From Polaribacter atrinae (GTDB lineage: Bacteria > Bacteroidota > Bacteroidia > Flavobacteriales > Flavobacteriaceae), in the NCBI RefSeq assembly GCF_038023995.1, contig NZ_CP150660.1:2540501-2604500 (forward strand): a DNA stretch of 64,000 nt, read 5' to 3'. The position numbers and the translations under genes are program-made. The notes below the pieces were generated by a model, which was not told where the DNA came from, ran no database searches, and was given only the letters and a program-made list of their open reading frames with translations. Positions 28,186-37,690 of the stretch are shown here, in pieces (within the stretch, counting starts at the first letter, position 1; each line of letters begins with the position of its first letter).

Positions 28186-28275
28186 CTAATATGTATATCC
28201 TTTAATTTCTGATAATGCAGCAAATCTGTCATTATCATGTGCAGAATTGAGGGGGAATTTAATGTATTTTGTGGT
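28186..28275 (-). pseudogene. C-terminal remnant of a probable F5/8 type C (discoidin) domain protein
   Basis: On the minus strand 29 codons run to a TAG stop and read as a plausible protein end: KYIKFPLNSAHDNDRFAALS, followed by EIKGYTY. The pattern aromatic-Ile-Lys-Phe, then RFAALSEIKGY, is how carbohydrate-binding discoidin domains commonly close. Directly before it is a TAA stop, and no start codon or further homologous sequence is seen up to the GH109 stop at 28357. The simplest view is that a secreted hydrolase or lectin gene was deleted and only its last residues and its terminator remain. The evidence is the residue pattern and the well-placed terminator only. Confidence 0.5.
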
Positions 28276-28356
28276 TTAATGACTACTTTTATTTTTAGTA
28301 TTGTAATAATTAAACTTTTTTAAAAATAAGATCCTTTTATTAGTATCTAATTTTGT

Positions 28357-29727
28357 TTAATAGCTGTCTTTAATCCAGTTGTATGGTTTTCTTTTTATCC
28401 AGGTTCCTCTTGTAAAGTCTGGGAAATCTTGAGGTTCACCATTATTTTCTATAGATAATTCAGATAATGGAGTAATAGCACTCCAAGCTGCAGCATCATA
28501 AGCATCCATTGGTGGTGCAATATTTTCTTTAGCAGATTCTACAAAGGCATTTAATACAAAAAAGTCAATTCCTCCATGGCCAGCTTCGGTTGCAGAATCT
28601 CCATATTTTTTCCATAATGGGTGATCGTATTTTTCTAACCATTCATCCATTCCTTCCCATACATGAGGTTTTGTAGTGCCTTCTATATGTATTCTTTGAG
28701 TATGGTAATCGAATTCAGAAACACCTTGGCTTCCTTGTACTTCAAAACCTAATGAATAAGGTCTTGGTGAGTTTACATCATGGGTTACAATAATAGTTTC
28801 TCCATTAGCAGTTTCTATGGTAGAAGTTATAATATCTCCTTGTTTCCATTTTAATTTTGCGTTTGGATGATTTTCTCCACCTGTTTCCTTTATGTATTTA
28901 TTTAAACCTACTGCTTTAGTAGCATGAGACGTTAAAGAAACTAAGCGATTTCCTCTATTTATATCTGCCATTACAGCTACAGGGCCTAAACCATGGGTTG
29001 GATATACATCTGCATTTCTTAATAAAGAATGTTGTGTTCTCCAAGCAGATTCAGAATTTCCTTTTTCTCCAAATTCGGCACCTTTTCCATAAGCAGATTT
29101 TCCATCGTTAAATTTTACACCTCTTAAATCGTGTCTATAACCACATCTAAAATGTAACAAATCTCCAAAAACATTTTGTTTTACCATATTTAATACGGCT
29201 AAAACATCTCTACGATAATTTACATTTTCTAGAATCATTAAATGAGATCCTGTTTCTTCGTGTGTATTTACAAGGTCCCAACATTCTTCTAAAGTGTTTG
29301 CTGCAGATACTTCTAAACCAGTGTATTTACCAGCTTTCATAGAATCTACTGCCATTTTTGTATGCCACAACCATGGAGTTGAAATAATTACAGCATCTAT
29401 TTCTTTTAAATCTAAAAGGTTTCTATAGTCGTAATCATCTTTACCAAATACTTTTGGAGCTTTCTGACCTGCTTTCTTAATTAACTCTAAAGACATGTCT
29501 ATTCTCTTTTGGTCTAAATCGCAAATAGCCACAACTTCCGTATCTTTTCTTTGTAATGCATTGTTTAAATGATTTGTTCCTCTTAAACCTACACCAATAA
29601 AAGCAATTTTTAATTTATCCTTTTTCAAATTGAAATCTGAGCCAAATGATACACCAGGTAGAATGGATAATCCTGCTGTTGCAATTGCTGCTTTTTTTAT
29701 AAAAGATCTTCTTGAGTTTGATTTCAT
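28357..29727 (-). CDS. GH109 alpha-N-acetylgalactosaminidase-like Gfo/Idh/MocA protein
   Basis: This 456-residue protein begins with a Tat-type signal (SRRSFIKKAAIATAGLSILPG). It continues with a Rossmann NAD-binding domain (KIAFIGVGLRGTNHL, AICDLDQKR) and a Gfo/Idh C-terminal domain. It follows Elizabethkingia GH109 closely: KAGKYTGLEVSAANTLEECWDLV, LENVNYRRDVLAVLNMVK, GYRHDLRGVKFN, YPTHGLGPVAVMADINRGNRL, KWKQGDI and AGHGGIDFF. GH109 enzymes remove terminal alpha-linked GalNAc through an NAD-assisted redox mechanism. Its position near a NahK/NagP amino-sugar operon fits GalNAc release and use. The gene stands alone, divergent from the large hybrid regulator, with a gene remnant downstream. 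Confidence 0.88.
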   Translation of the reverse strand: MKSNSRRSFIKKAAIATAGLSILPGVSFGSDFNLKKDKLKIAFIGVGLRGTNHLNNALQRKDTEVVAICDLDQKRIDMSLELIKKAGQKAPKVFGKDDYDYRNLLDLKEIDAVIISTPWLWHTKMAVDSMKAGKYTGLEVSAANTLEECWDLVNTHEETGSHLMILENVNYRRDVLAVLNMVKQNVFGDLLHFRCGYRHDLRGVKFNDGKSAYGKGAEFGEKGNSESAWRTQHSLLRNADVYPTHGLGPVAVMADINRGNRLVSLTSHATKAVGLNKYIKETGGENHPNAKLKWKQGDIITSTIETANGETIIVTHDVNSPRPYSLGFEVQGSQGVSEFDYHTQRIHIEGTTKPHVWEGMDEWLEKYDHPLWKKYGDSATEAGHGGIDFFVLNAFVESAKENIAPPMDAYDAAAWSAITPLSELSIENNGEPQDFPDFTRGTWIKRKPYNWIKDSY

Positions 29728-29954
29728 GTTTACACAATGTTAAAGTTATACTCTACAAATATGGTTTTTTTAGGAGTATTAGAACTATATTTTTTCAGCC
29801 AGATAAGGCATTATTTACAGTCAAAATTTAACTATTGACTGATAAGTGTACTTTTGTGAATAATTTAAACACCTTTATTCTCTTGTACTTTCAAGTGATT
29901 TTATAAAATTAAAAATACTTTTATGGTATATTTGATGTTATAATTTTATTAAAT

Positions 29955-32900
29955 ATGGGTTTTAAAAAGAGGTGCTTTTTATTTTTTGTGATGTTTATAA
30001 TTGGTGTTGTTGTTCGTGTGAATGGGCAAAGTAATTTGAATATAAAACACATAAGTCCTCTTTATAAAAATAAAAAAATTGGTATCAGTCAAATTGCACA
30101 TGACTCAATAGGTAATATTTGGATGTCTAGTGGAGCTGGAATTTTAAGATACAATGGCTATTCCTATAATTTTATTGATAAAAAGGAGGTTTTTCCAGAA
30201 GTAGATTCAAACGATAGAATACATCAAATTTGTACGGATTACTATAATAATATTTGGATAAAAACGACTAAAGGTCTTTTAACTAAATACAACTCTAGAA
30301 ATGGAGTTTTTACTACTCTAGATTATTTAATAAAGGAGTCTGTAGAAATTATTAAACCAATAAAAAAAGGGCTTTTATTAGCCACAACTTCAGGTAAAAT
30401 TTATACTATTTATAAGAACGAGGCAGTATATATTTGTACAATTCTCAATACCAATAAAACAGAAAAACGAATTTCAAGTATCGATTTTGATGGAGAAAAA
30501 GAGTTTTTTATAAGTACTTATGATGGAAAAGTTTTTAACTATTCTTTAAAGACTAAACGTCTAGAAGAAATTATTGGAGATTATACTGGGTATCCAGGAA
30601 ATATTGTTTTAGAGGCAGATGATGAAGGTAAACTTTGGATGGGTACTGAGGCTCACGGTTTATTTGTGTACAATATAAAACGAAAAACATTTATACAATA
30701 CAGTTTTTTAAATGGTAAAACGAAAGGAATTGTCAAGGAATTTTTTATTAGTATTTTTTATGATTCAAATGGTTTTATTTGGTGTGGTACAGATGGTGGT
30801 GGTTTGTATAAAATTAATAGTAAAACGGGTGAGATCTTAGTTTATAAGAATAAATTTCCAAATCATTTTTCTATTAGTAGTAATACAATAATGAATATTA
30901 GTGAAGATTTGCAGAAAAATATTTGGCTAGTAACCAATCATGGTCATACAAACGTAATTCCGAAAGAAAATAACAACGTTAATTATCATAAAGGATCAAT
31001 TTCTAGCACTCCCATTAGAGTTTTAAGTATCTATAAAAGTAATAAAGAAACTTTGTGGATAGGTACAGATGGCAATGGATTAACTAGGCTTGAAAAGAAT
31101 AAAAAGCCAAAAGAATATTTTAATGATATTGATAATAATTTTTATATTCAATCTATTACAGAAGATGATGATGCAGATCTTTGGTTTGGAACTTATAGAA
31201 ATGGACTTTGGAAATTTGATGCTAAAAAAGCACTATTTTCAAAGATACCTGTAATTAACAAGCTTAACCAAAAAGCAAAAGATGTTAGAAGCGTATTTAA
31301 AGATTCTAAGGGGCGTATTTGGGTAGGTTCTATTGTATCTTTAAATATCTATTCTAAAGACGAAAAATTATTAGCGAGCTTTAATAATAAGCAAGATGCT
31401 TTAAATGGTGTGGTTGTAGAAAGTATTATAGAAGATCACAACAATACCATTTGGCTGGGGCAACAGAATGGAGGGCTTTATAGATTTAATGAAAATAGTA
31501 AAGACTTAGTACAATCTACATTTACGCATTATGTTGATAAAAATGAGAGTCCGCTGCCTAGAATTTTAGATATGAGTTTAGGTAAAGAAGGAGAGATCTG
31601 GTTTATCAATCAGAGTTTTGAGCTTAAACTATTCAATACAAAAACAGCCACTTTTTATGAGTTTAAAAATTTATTTCCAAATAAAAAACACACTTTTGCA
31701 GCTATAGAAGCACAAGATTCAACTAATCTATGGTTGAGTTCTTTTCAGGGTATTCATCATTTTAATACAGAGAAAAAAGAGATAACTTCATATTATTCAT
31801 CCGAAGGTTTTCAAGAAGAGCCTTATATATTAAGAAGTGGTTTTAAAGATAAAGAAGGTCAAGTTTATTTTGGAGGTGCTAAAGGAATTAATTATTTTAA
31901 TCCTGAAAAATTAGAGAAACTTCCTATTAGAAAACCCATAGAAGCAAATCTATTTGTTACAAGTATTGATATTTTAAACAAACCCGCAAAACAGATTATT
32001 CCAGAACAAATAACTTCGGAAATTTTTAATGTTGATCATTTAAATTTAAAATACAATCAATCTTCTTTTACCATTCAATTTGCAGCTATTGGTAATATTA
32101 TTAATCCGAATTATAACTATTCTTATCGTTTAAAAGGTTTTGATAAAGAATGGAAATCTACCTATTCAGAAGTTTCTGCAACGTATACAAACATACCTTC
32201 AGGTGAATATCTTTTCGAGATTAAAGCTAATGAAATTAATCAACCGTTACAGGTTTTGAATAAGCAAATTAGGATTACAATATCACCACCATTCTGGAGA
32301 AATTCTTATGCTTATGTCTTTTACTTGTTAATTCTATTTATCATCATTTTTACCCTTTCTAAATGGTTTTTAATTAGAAGAAAATTATTAATAAATAAAA
32401 TTAGTAGACGACAAGAAAAAGAGTTTAATAAAGCAAAAATGAATTTCTTTACAAAAATGTCTCATGAAATTCAAACACCAATAACTCTAATTCTTGGACC
32501 TATAGACAATATGCTAGAAAAGGCAGAACTCAATGGAGATTTGCTTCTTAAAGAACGTTTACAGATTATTGCAAACAATGCACGTAGGTTATCTAGAATT
32601 GCTAGAGATTTAACTTTGGTTAGAAATAAAGATTTAAATAGGTTAAAATTATCCGTAACACAAAATAACTTAAAAGAAAACATAGACCAGGTTTCTTTGT
32701 CCTTTAAAGAATTAGCAAGAATTAAAAATATTGATTTTACAATAAATTGTCCTAATAATATTGGAGATATTTGGTATGATAAAGATAAAATGGAACATAT
32801 TTTATATAATATTTTAGGAAACTCTTTTAAATACACCCCTAAAGAAGGGAATATTATATTAACGGTTAAACCCATAAATAAAAAGGAAGTTTTAAAAATT

Positions 32901-34046
32901 TCTATATCAGATTCTGGTAGCGGAATTCCAAAAGAGGAGTTAGAAGATATTTTTAAATTATTCTATAGATCTACAAACAAAAATGAAGCAAAAGGAACGG
33001 GGATAGGTTTAGCACTTACCAAAGAATTGGTAACTTTACACAAAGGAAGAATTAAAGTAGATAGCTCTAAGTCTGAAGGCACCACTTTTACATTTAAATT
33101 ACCGGTTTCTGAAGATTCTTATTCTGATGATGAAAAAATTACATCAAGTAAAAAAGAGATTGTTAAAAGTATTTCATTAGAAACAAATTTGGTAAAAGAA
33201 CCTGTAGTAAAAAGTACTATTAACAAAACTAAAAAGACAATTTTAATTGTTGAAGATAATTTTGAGTTACAAAACTTTCTACAAGATTTATTGTTAGAGG
33301 AGTACAATGTTATACTCGCAGAAAATGGTAGAGAAGGTAGTTATTTAGCCAAAAATAACCTACCAGATTTAATAATTAGTGATGTAATGATGCCAGAAAT
33401 GGATGGTATAGAAATGTGTGAAGTGTTATCTAAAGATAATTTAACAAAACACATTCCTGTAATTTTATTAACAGCAAAAAACTCTACCCAAGCAAAAATT
33501 ACGGGTTTAAAAACGGGGGCAATTGAGTATATAAATAAACCTTTTAATTCCAACGAATTATTGTTGAAAATTAATAATATAATTGCTGCAAACGATTCAA
33601 TTATATCTAAATATAGAAAAGAATTAATAAGTAACCCTAAAATAAAAATAGAAAAATCGCAAGATGAACTCTTTTTAGAAAGTTTTAATAAAATTGTAAA
33701 TGAACGCCTAAGTGATTCTAATTTTAAGGTAGAGGAATTATCCGATAAATTAAATATGAGTCATTCTAGTTTGTATAGAAAATGTTCTTCGCTAACAGGG
33801 TTGAGTCTTATTGATTATATTAGACAAACGCGTTTAAATAAAGCGGCCGTTTTATTAGCCAAATACGGATATAATATTTCTGAAGTTGCTTATATGGTTG
33901 GTTTTAACAACCCTAAATATTTTTCAAAAAGTTTTAAATCGCAATTTAATGCGACTCCTAAGTCTTTTAAAAATAAGGCAAATACAGCTAAAGATATGGA
34001 GGAGTATTTAAAAGAATACAACATAGATATCTTGGACTTCGAATAA
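29955..34046 (+). CDS. Hybrid two-component system regulator (sensor kinase, receiver and AraC output)
   Basis: This 1363-residue one-protein signalling system has a signal peptide and two blocks of periplasmic beta-propeller repeats (residues about 30-670, repeated IW-x-G/T strands). A Y_Y_Y domain follows (about 680-770: YNYSYRLKGFDKEW), then one membrane helix (about 775-797). In the cytoplasm it has a HisKA domain with phospho-acceptor His837 (MSHEIQTP), a HATPase (NILGNSFKYTP, DSGSGIP, GTGIGLAL), and a receiver with Asp1143 (IISDVMMPEMDG). The C-terminal AraC helix-turn-helix pair contains VEELSDKLNMSHSSLYRKC and SEVAYMVGFNNPKYFSKSFK. Such proteins bind glycan fragments in the periplasm and switch on polysaccharide-use genes. 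Gln replaces the usual Arg in the HE-I-R-TP motif. Confidence 0.95.
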   Translation: MGFKKRCFLFFVMFIIGVVVRVNGQSNLNIKHISPLYKNKKIGISQIAHDSIGNIWMSSGAGILRYNGYSYNFIDKKEVFPEVDSNDRIHQICTDYYNNIWIKTTKGLLTKYNSRNGVFTTLDYLIKESVEIIKPIKKGLLLATTSGKIYTIYKNEAVYICTILNTNKTEKRISSIDFDGEKEFFISTYDGKVFNYSLKTKRLEEIIGDYTGYPGNIVLEADDEGKLWMGTEAHGLFVYNIKRKTFIQYSFLNGKTKGIVKEFFISIFYDSNGFIWCGTDGGGLYKINSKTGEILVYKNKFPNHFSISSNTIMNISEDLQKNIWLVTNHGHTNVIPKENNNVNYHKGSISSTPIRVLSIYKSNKETLWIGTDGNGLTRLEKNKKPKEYFNDIDNNFYIQSITEDDDADLWFGTYRNGLWKFDAKKALFSKIPVINKLNQKAKDVRSVFKDSKGRIWVGSIVSLNIYSKDEKLLASFNNKQDALNGVVVESIIEDHNNTIWLGQQNGGLYRFNENSKDLVQSTFTHYVDKNESPLPRILDMSLGKEGEIWFINQSFELKLFNTKTATFYEFKNLFPNKKHTFAAIEAQDSTNLWLSSFQGIHHFNTEKKEITSYYSSEGFQEEPYILRSGFKDKEGQVYFGGAKGINYFNPEKLEKLPIRKPIEANLFVTSIDILNKPAKQIIPEQITSEIFNVDHLNLKYNQSSFTIQFAAIGNIINPNYNYSYRLKGFDKEWKSTYSEVSATYTNIPSGEYLFEIKANEINQPLQVLNKQIRITISPPFWRNSYAYVFYLLILFIIIFTLSKWFLIRRKLLINKISRRQEKEFNKAKMNFFTKMSHEIQTPITLILGPIDNMLEKAELNGDLLLKERLQIIANNARRLSRIARDLTLVRNKDLNRLKLSVTQNNLKENIDQVSLSFKELARIKNIDFTINCPNNIGDIWYDKDKMEHILYNILGNSFKYTPKEGNIILTVKPINKKEVLKISISDSGSGIPKEELEDIFKLFYRSTNKNEAKGTGIGLALTKELVTLHKGRIKVDSSKSEGTTFTFKLPVSEDSYSDDEKITSSKKEIVKSISLETNLVKEPVVKSTINKTKKTILIVEDNFELQNFLQDLLLEEYNVILAENGREGSYLAKNNLPDLIISDVMMPEMDGIEMCEVLSKDNLTKHIPVILLTAKNSTQAKITGLKTGAIEYINKPFNSNELLLKINNIIAANDSIISKYRKELISNPKIKIEKSQDELFLESFNKIVNERLSDSNFKVEELSDKLNMSHSSLYRKCSSLTGLSLIDYIRQTRLNKAAVLLAKYGYNISEVAYMVGFNNPKYFSKSFKSQFNATPKSFKNKANTAKDMEEYLKEYNIDILDFE

Positions 34047-34064
34047 CATTTAAATCTAATTTTG

Positions 34065-34104
34065 TGAAACCTCAAAGGTTTTAAAAACTTTGAGGTTTCA
34101 TTCT
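34065..34104. terminator. Bidirectional terminator between regulator and GH2 gene
   Basis: A perfect 12-bp stem (GAAACCTCAAAG/CTTTGAGGTTTC) with a 10-base loop lies 19 bases after the regulator stop and just beyond the end of the convergent GH2 gene. Confidence 0.8.
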
Positions 34105-34114
34105 TATAATGAAA

Positions 34115-37100
34115 TTACTCTCCAATATACATTTTGCTTTTTTCTATTAAAGCATCTTTATCACTATTTTCAAAAGGAATTAAATAGAAGCTGTAATTGT
34201 GTTTCTTATCGCCTTTAATTAAATATTTTTCTTGTGGTTTAGAATACCAACTATCATCACCAGCAACTCCTCGTTGTGCTAAATCGATATTTAATTGTAC
34301 CAAATCTTGTTCTTTAATATCAATAGTGTGTTTAGAAGCGTTTATTTTTGGGATTCCGTCTATTTGATACTCTTTATTAATTTTAGTGTTTCCGCCATAA
34401 GACAATCCTGCAGTAGTATCAAAATCTTCATTTGGCATGTGCAAAGCACTAATACCTAATCCTTTTTTAATGTTATTTGTAAGAACTAATAAACCTGTAT
34501 TATTTGTGTTTGCTAAGGCAACCCAACGTACATCTGTTTTGTAGCCGTTTTCTTGAGGTCTAATATAAGGTACATATTGGTTTTTTACTTTAGAGTTATA
34601 AACATCTACAAATGCGGCACTATTTCTGTCTTGGTAATTTTCCCAAGGACCTCTTCCAAGAAAAGTTATTTCTTCAAATTCTTTTAAAAGTTGCATGCGC
34701 ATACCAATTCTTGGTATATCTGCTCCATATTCTGTAGTATTTAGGGTGTTATCTATTTTTACAACACCGTTTCCGTAAATTGTATACTTAGAAACAAATG
34801 TAGTTTCTACGCCTGGTAATTCATAAACTACATTTAAAAACACGCTACCGTTGTCTAATGTAGAAGCCTCTAATTTTACTACTTTAGAAAATAAAGAAGC
34901 CTTTTTCCATTCTATATTTTTAACGTGCATTTGGCTTCCAAAATCATTATCTGTAACGGCTCTCCAAAAATTAGGTTTTGGTCCTTTTCCTTCTTTTAAT
35001 AATTCTTTTCCTTTGTATTTATAAGTTGTTATTCTTCCTTCGTCTTTACTAAAATAAAGATCTATATTACTATTAGAAACTTTAATTCCGTTTGGTTGTT
35101 TATGGATGTTTAGTGTTGTTGAGTTTTTAATTTCAGAAACACTTTTTTGATACTTTTTGGTTAAGTTAAATTGCTCGTGTGCAACTTCATAACCTTTTGG
35201 TAGAATGCCCCATCTATCTTTTGTTAAGGCACTTATTTCAAGAAAATATTCTGTATTTTCTTTGTATTGTACATCATTTAAATCTACTCTTACCAATTTA
35301 CCAATATGTGGTACTACGTCTATTGAATTAATTTTTATTGTTTTTAAAATCTTTCCATCACCTTTAATTTTTGCAACAAAATCAAATGTGTTTAAGTTGG
35401 TGAAATCGTATAAGTTTTCTATAAAAATTCTTAATTGATCTTTTTTGGTATAGCCGCTATTTTTAAAGTTGATAAATTCATGCGCTTTTTTAACTTCATA
35501 TAAGGCAGGTTGAGGTGTTCTGTCTGGAAATACAATTCCGTTGTTTAAAAAAGAGTTATCTGTTGGCATATTTTCGCCATAATCACCACCAAAAGCATAA
35601 TACTTTTCACCTTTACTATTTGTTTTCCAAATAGATTGATCTACCCAATCCCAGATAAAACCTCCTTGTAAATTATCATATTGTTCAATAACATCCCAAT
35701 AATCCTGAAAATTACCTGTACTATTTCCCATTGCATGTGCATATTCACTTGGTATAAATGGTCTGTCTGTTTTGTGCTTTCCAATGTATTCGAAAGTTGC
35801 AGGAGACGGATATTGGGGTACAATAATATCGGTATTCCAATCCATATCTAACAAACTACCATCTTCATCTTTATATGGTCGTTCGTATTGTACAGGTCTT
35901 TTTGTAGCGTCATTTGCTTTTATGGCTTTGTAACCTGCGTAAAAGTTAATTCCGTTACCAGCTTCATTTCCCATAGACCAAATAATAACGGATGCATGGT
36001 TTTTATCACGTTGCACCATTCTTACCATTCTGTCTACATGGGCATTTTCCCAAGTTGCTTTTTTAGCCAAAGAATGCTCTCCATAATACATACCATGAGA
36101 CTCAATATTTGCTTCATCAACAACATAAATTCCGTATTCATCACACAACTCATAAAATCTTCTTTGTTGCGGATAATGGCTTAAACGAACTGCATTAATA
36201 TTATTTTCTTTCCAAAGTTGAATGTCTCTTAAAATTTGAGATTCTGGTACCACATGCCCTGTTTCTGGGTTGTGTTCTTGCGTATTTACACCTTTTAAGG
36301 TAATTCGTTGTCCGTTTACTAAAAGCAATCCATTTTTAATTTCTACAGATCTAAAGCCTATTTTTTGAGGAATTACTTCCAACGTTTTGCCTTTTTTATC
36401 TTTTAATTCAACTAATAACGTATATAAATTTGGATGCTCTGCACTCCATTGTTTTACATTTTTAATTAATCCTTTAAAATTAACAACTGCTTTTTTACTA
36501 TTTAAAGAATTTGCTTTTACTTCTTTAGTAAGTACAACCTCATTCTTGTCGTCTAAAATTTTATAATGAACACTAATTTTTTGTTTTTTTGAGGTGTGAT
36601 TTTCAATAGAAATGTTACTTTCAAAAACACCAGTTTCGTAAGCGCTATCTAAAACCGATTTCACTTCAATATCTTGAATACGTGTTTTAGGTTGTGCGTA
36701 AAGAGATATACTACGTTCAATTCCGCTTATTCTCCAGAAATCCTGACATTCTAAATACGAACCATCTGTCCATCTAAAAATTTGTATTGCAATTGTGTTT
36801 TTTCCTGGTTTTATTGCTTTAGTAACATTAAATTCTGCTGGTAATTTACTGCCTTGAGAATACCCAATATATTTGCCATTTATCCAAACAAATCCACCAG
36901 ATTTTATTGCGCCAATGTGTAAAAACATTTCTTTATCGCTCCAGTTAGCGGCAACAGTAAATGTTCTTCGGTAAGAACCAACCGGATTGTAATTGTCTGG
37001 CACATTACCAGGGTTTTTTGGATACACTCCATTTATAAGTTCCATATCTTCTGCTATGGGGGCTTTGTAATCTGCAAATTCATATTGATGATTTACATAA

Positions 37101-37498
37101 ATAGGCACTCCAAAACCTTCTACTTCCCAATTAGAAGGTACTTTTATCGTTTCCCAATCGGCTGTATTTTCATCAGGATTCATAAAAGTTACAGGTCTAT
37201 CTTTAGGGTTTTTTACCCATTTGAATTGCCAAATTCCGTCTAAATTTAGTGTAAATATTTTGGTATTAGACAGTGCATTTTTTTCTGAAGTAAAAGAGGT
37301 AAAGGAACTATGAGTATCTAATTTGTTTTCAGAAATTACCTTTTCATTTTCTATATAGCTTTTATAATCCGTAATAGGATCTAGTTGTTGTCCTAGAATA
37401 GAATTGCTCAATAATAATAACATCAAAACATAAAAAGCGCCTTTAAAATTGAAATTTTTTAGGGTAATTTGTGCTGTAATTAGTGTCGATTTTAACAT
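34115..37498 (-). CDS. GH2 beta-galactosidase (LacZ type), exported
   Basis: This 1127-residue protein has a long N-terminal signal region (hydrophobic AFYVLMLLLLSNSILGQ). It then has the GH2 sugar-binding domain (WQFKWVKNPKDRP, VPSNWEVEGFGVPIYVN, YRRTFTV), an Ig-like domain, and the TIM barrel with RLSHYPQQRRFYELCDEYGI and EANIESHGM. The acid/base Glu512 is in WSMGNEAGNG and the nucleophile Glu585 in PSEYAHAMGNSTG. A C-terminal small-chain domain (Bgal_small_N) starts near residue 830 with ISDLYF-like strands and PKPNFWRAVTDNDFG. This five-domain layout is that of LacZ. It probably removes terminal beta-galactose from algal oligosaccharides. It faces the hybrid regulator tail to tail. Confidence 0.93.
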   Translation of the reverse strand: MLKSTLITAQITLKNFNFKGAFYVLMLLLLSNSILGQQLDPITDYKSYIENEKVISENKLDTHSSFTSFTSEKNALSNTKIFTLNLDGIWQFKWVKNPKDRPVTFMNPDENTADWETIKVPSNWEVEGFGVPIYVNHQYEFADYKAPIAEDMELINGVYPKNPGNVPDNYNPVGSYRRTFTVAANWSDKEMFLHIGAIKSGGFVWINGKYIGYSQGSKLPAEFNVTKAIKPGKNTIAIQIFRWTDGSYLECQDFWRISGIERSISLYAQPKTRIQDIEVKSVLDSAYETGVFESNISIENHTSKKQKISVHYKILDDKNEVVLTKEVKANSLNSKKAVVNFKGLIKNVKQWSAEHPNLYTLLVELKDKKGKTLEVIPQKIGFRSVEIKNGLLLVNGQRITLKGVNTQEHNPETGHVVPESQILRDIQLWKENNINAVRLSHYPQQRRFYELCDEYGIYVVDEANIESHGMYYGEHSLAKKATWENAHVDRMVRMVQRDKNHASVIIWSMGNEAGNGINFYAGYKAIKANDATKRPVQYERPYKDEDGSLLDMDWNTDIIVPQYPSPATFEYIGKHKTDRPFIPSEYAHAMGNSTGNFQDYWDVIEQYDNLQGGFIWDWVDQSIWKTNSKGEKYYAFGGDYGENMPTDNSFLNNGIVFPDRTPQPALYEVKKAHEFINFKNSGYTKKDQLRIFIENLYDFTNLNTFDFVAKIKGDGKILKTIKINSIDVVPHIGKLVRVDLNDVQYKENTEYFLEISALTKDRWGILPKGYEVAHEQFNLTKKYQKSVSEIKNSTTLNIHKQPNGIKVSNSNIDLYFSKDEGRITTYKYKGKELLKEGKGPKPNFWRAVTDNDFGSQMHVKNIEWKKASLFSKVVKLEASTLDNGSVFLNVVYELPGVETTFVSKYTIYGNGVVKIDNTLNTTEYGADIPRIGMRMQLLKEFEEITFLGRGPWENYQDRNSAAFVDVYNSKVKNQYVPYIRPQENGYKTDVRWVALANTNNTGLLVLTNNIKKGLGISALHMPNEDFDTTAGLSYGGNTKINKEYQIDGIPKINASKHTIDIKEQDLVQLNIDLAQRGVAGDDSWYSKPQEKYLIKGDKKHNYSFYLIPFENSDKDALIEKSKMYIGE

Positions 37499-37690
37499 AG
37501 TAATTGTTTTCTATAAATGGTTTTTGTTGTTGTTTTTTTACTTCTATGGCAATTCTAAAGAAAAAAAAATGAATATCAATTAAAAAACGAATTAGGCTAC
37601 TTTTTTGACGGAATTGTACCCTCTTTGACTACTTATCTTTGGCTTTTATTTTAAATCAATTATAGAAAACATCAATTTGTGATAAATAAT

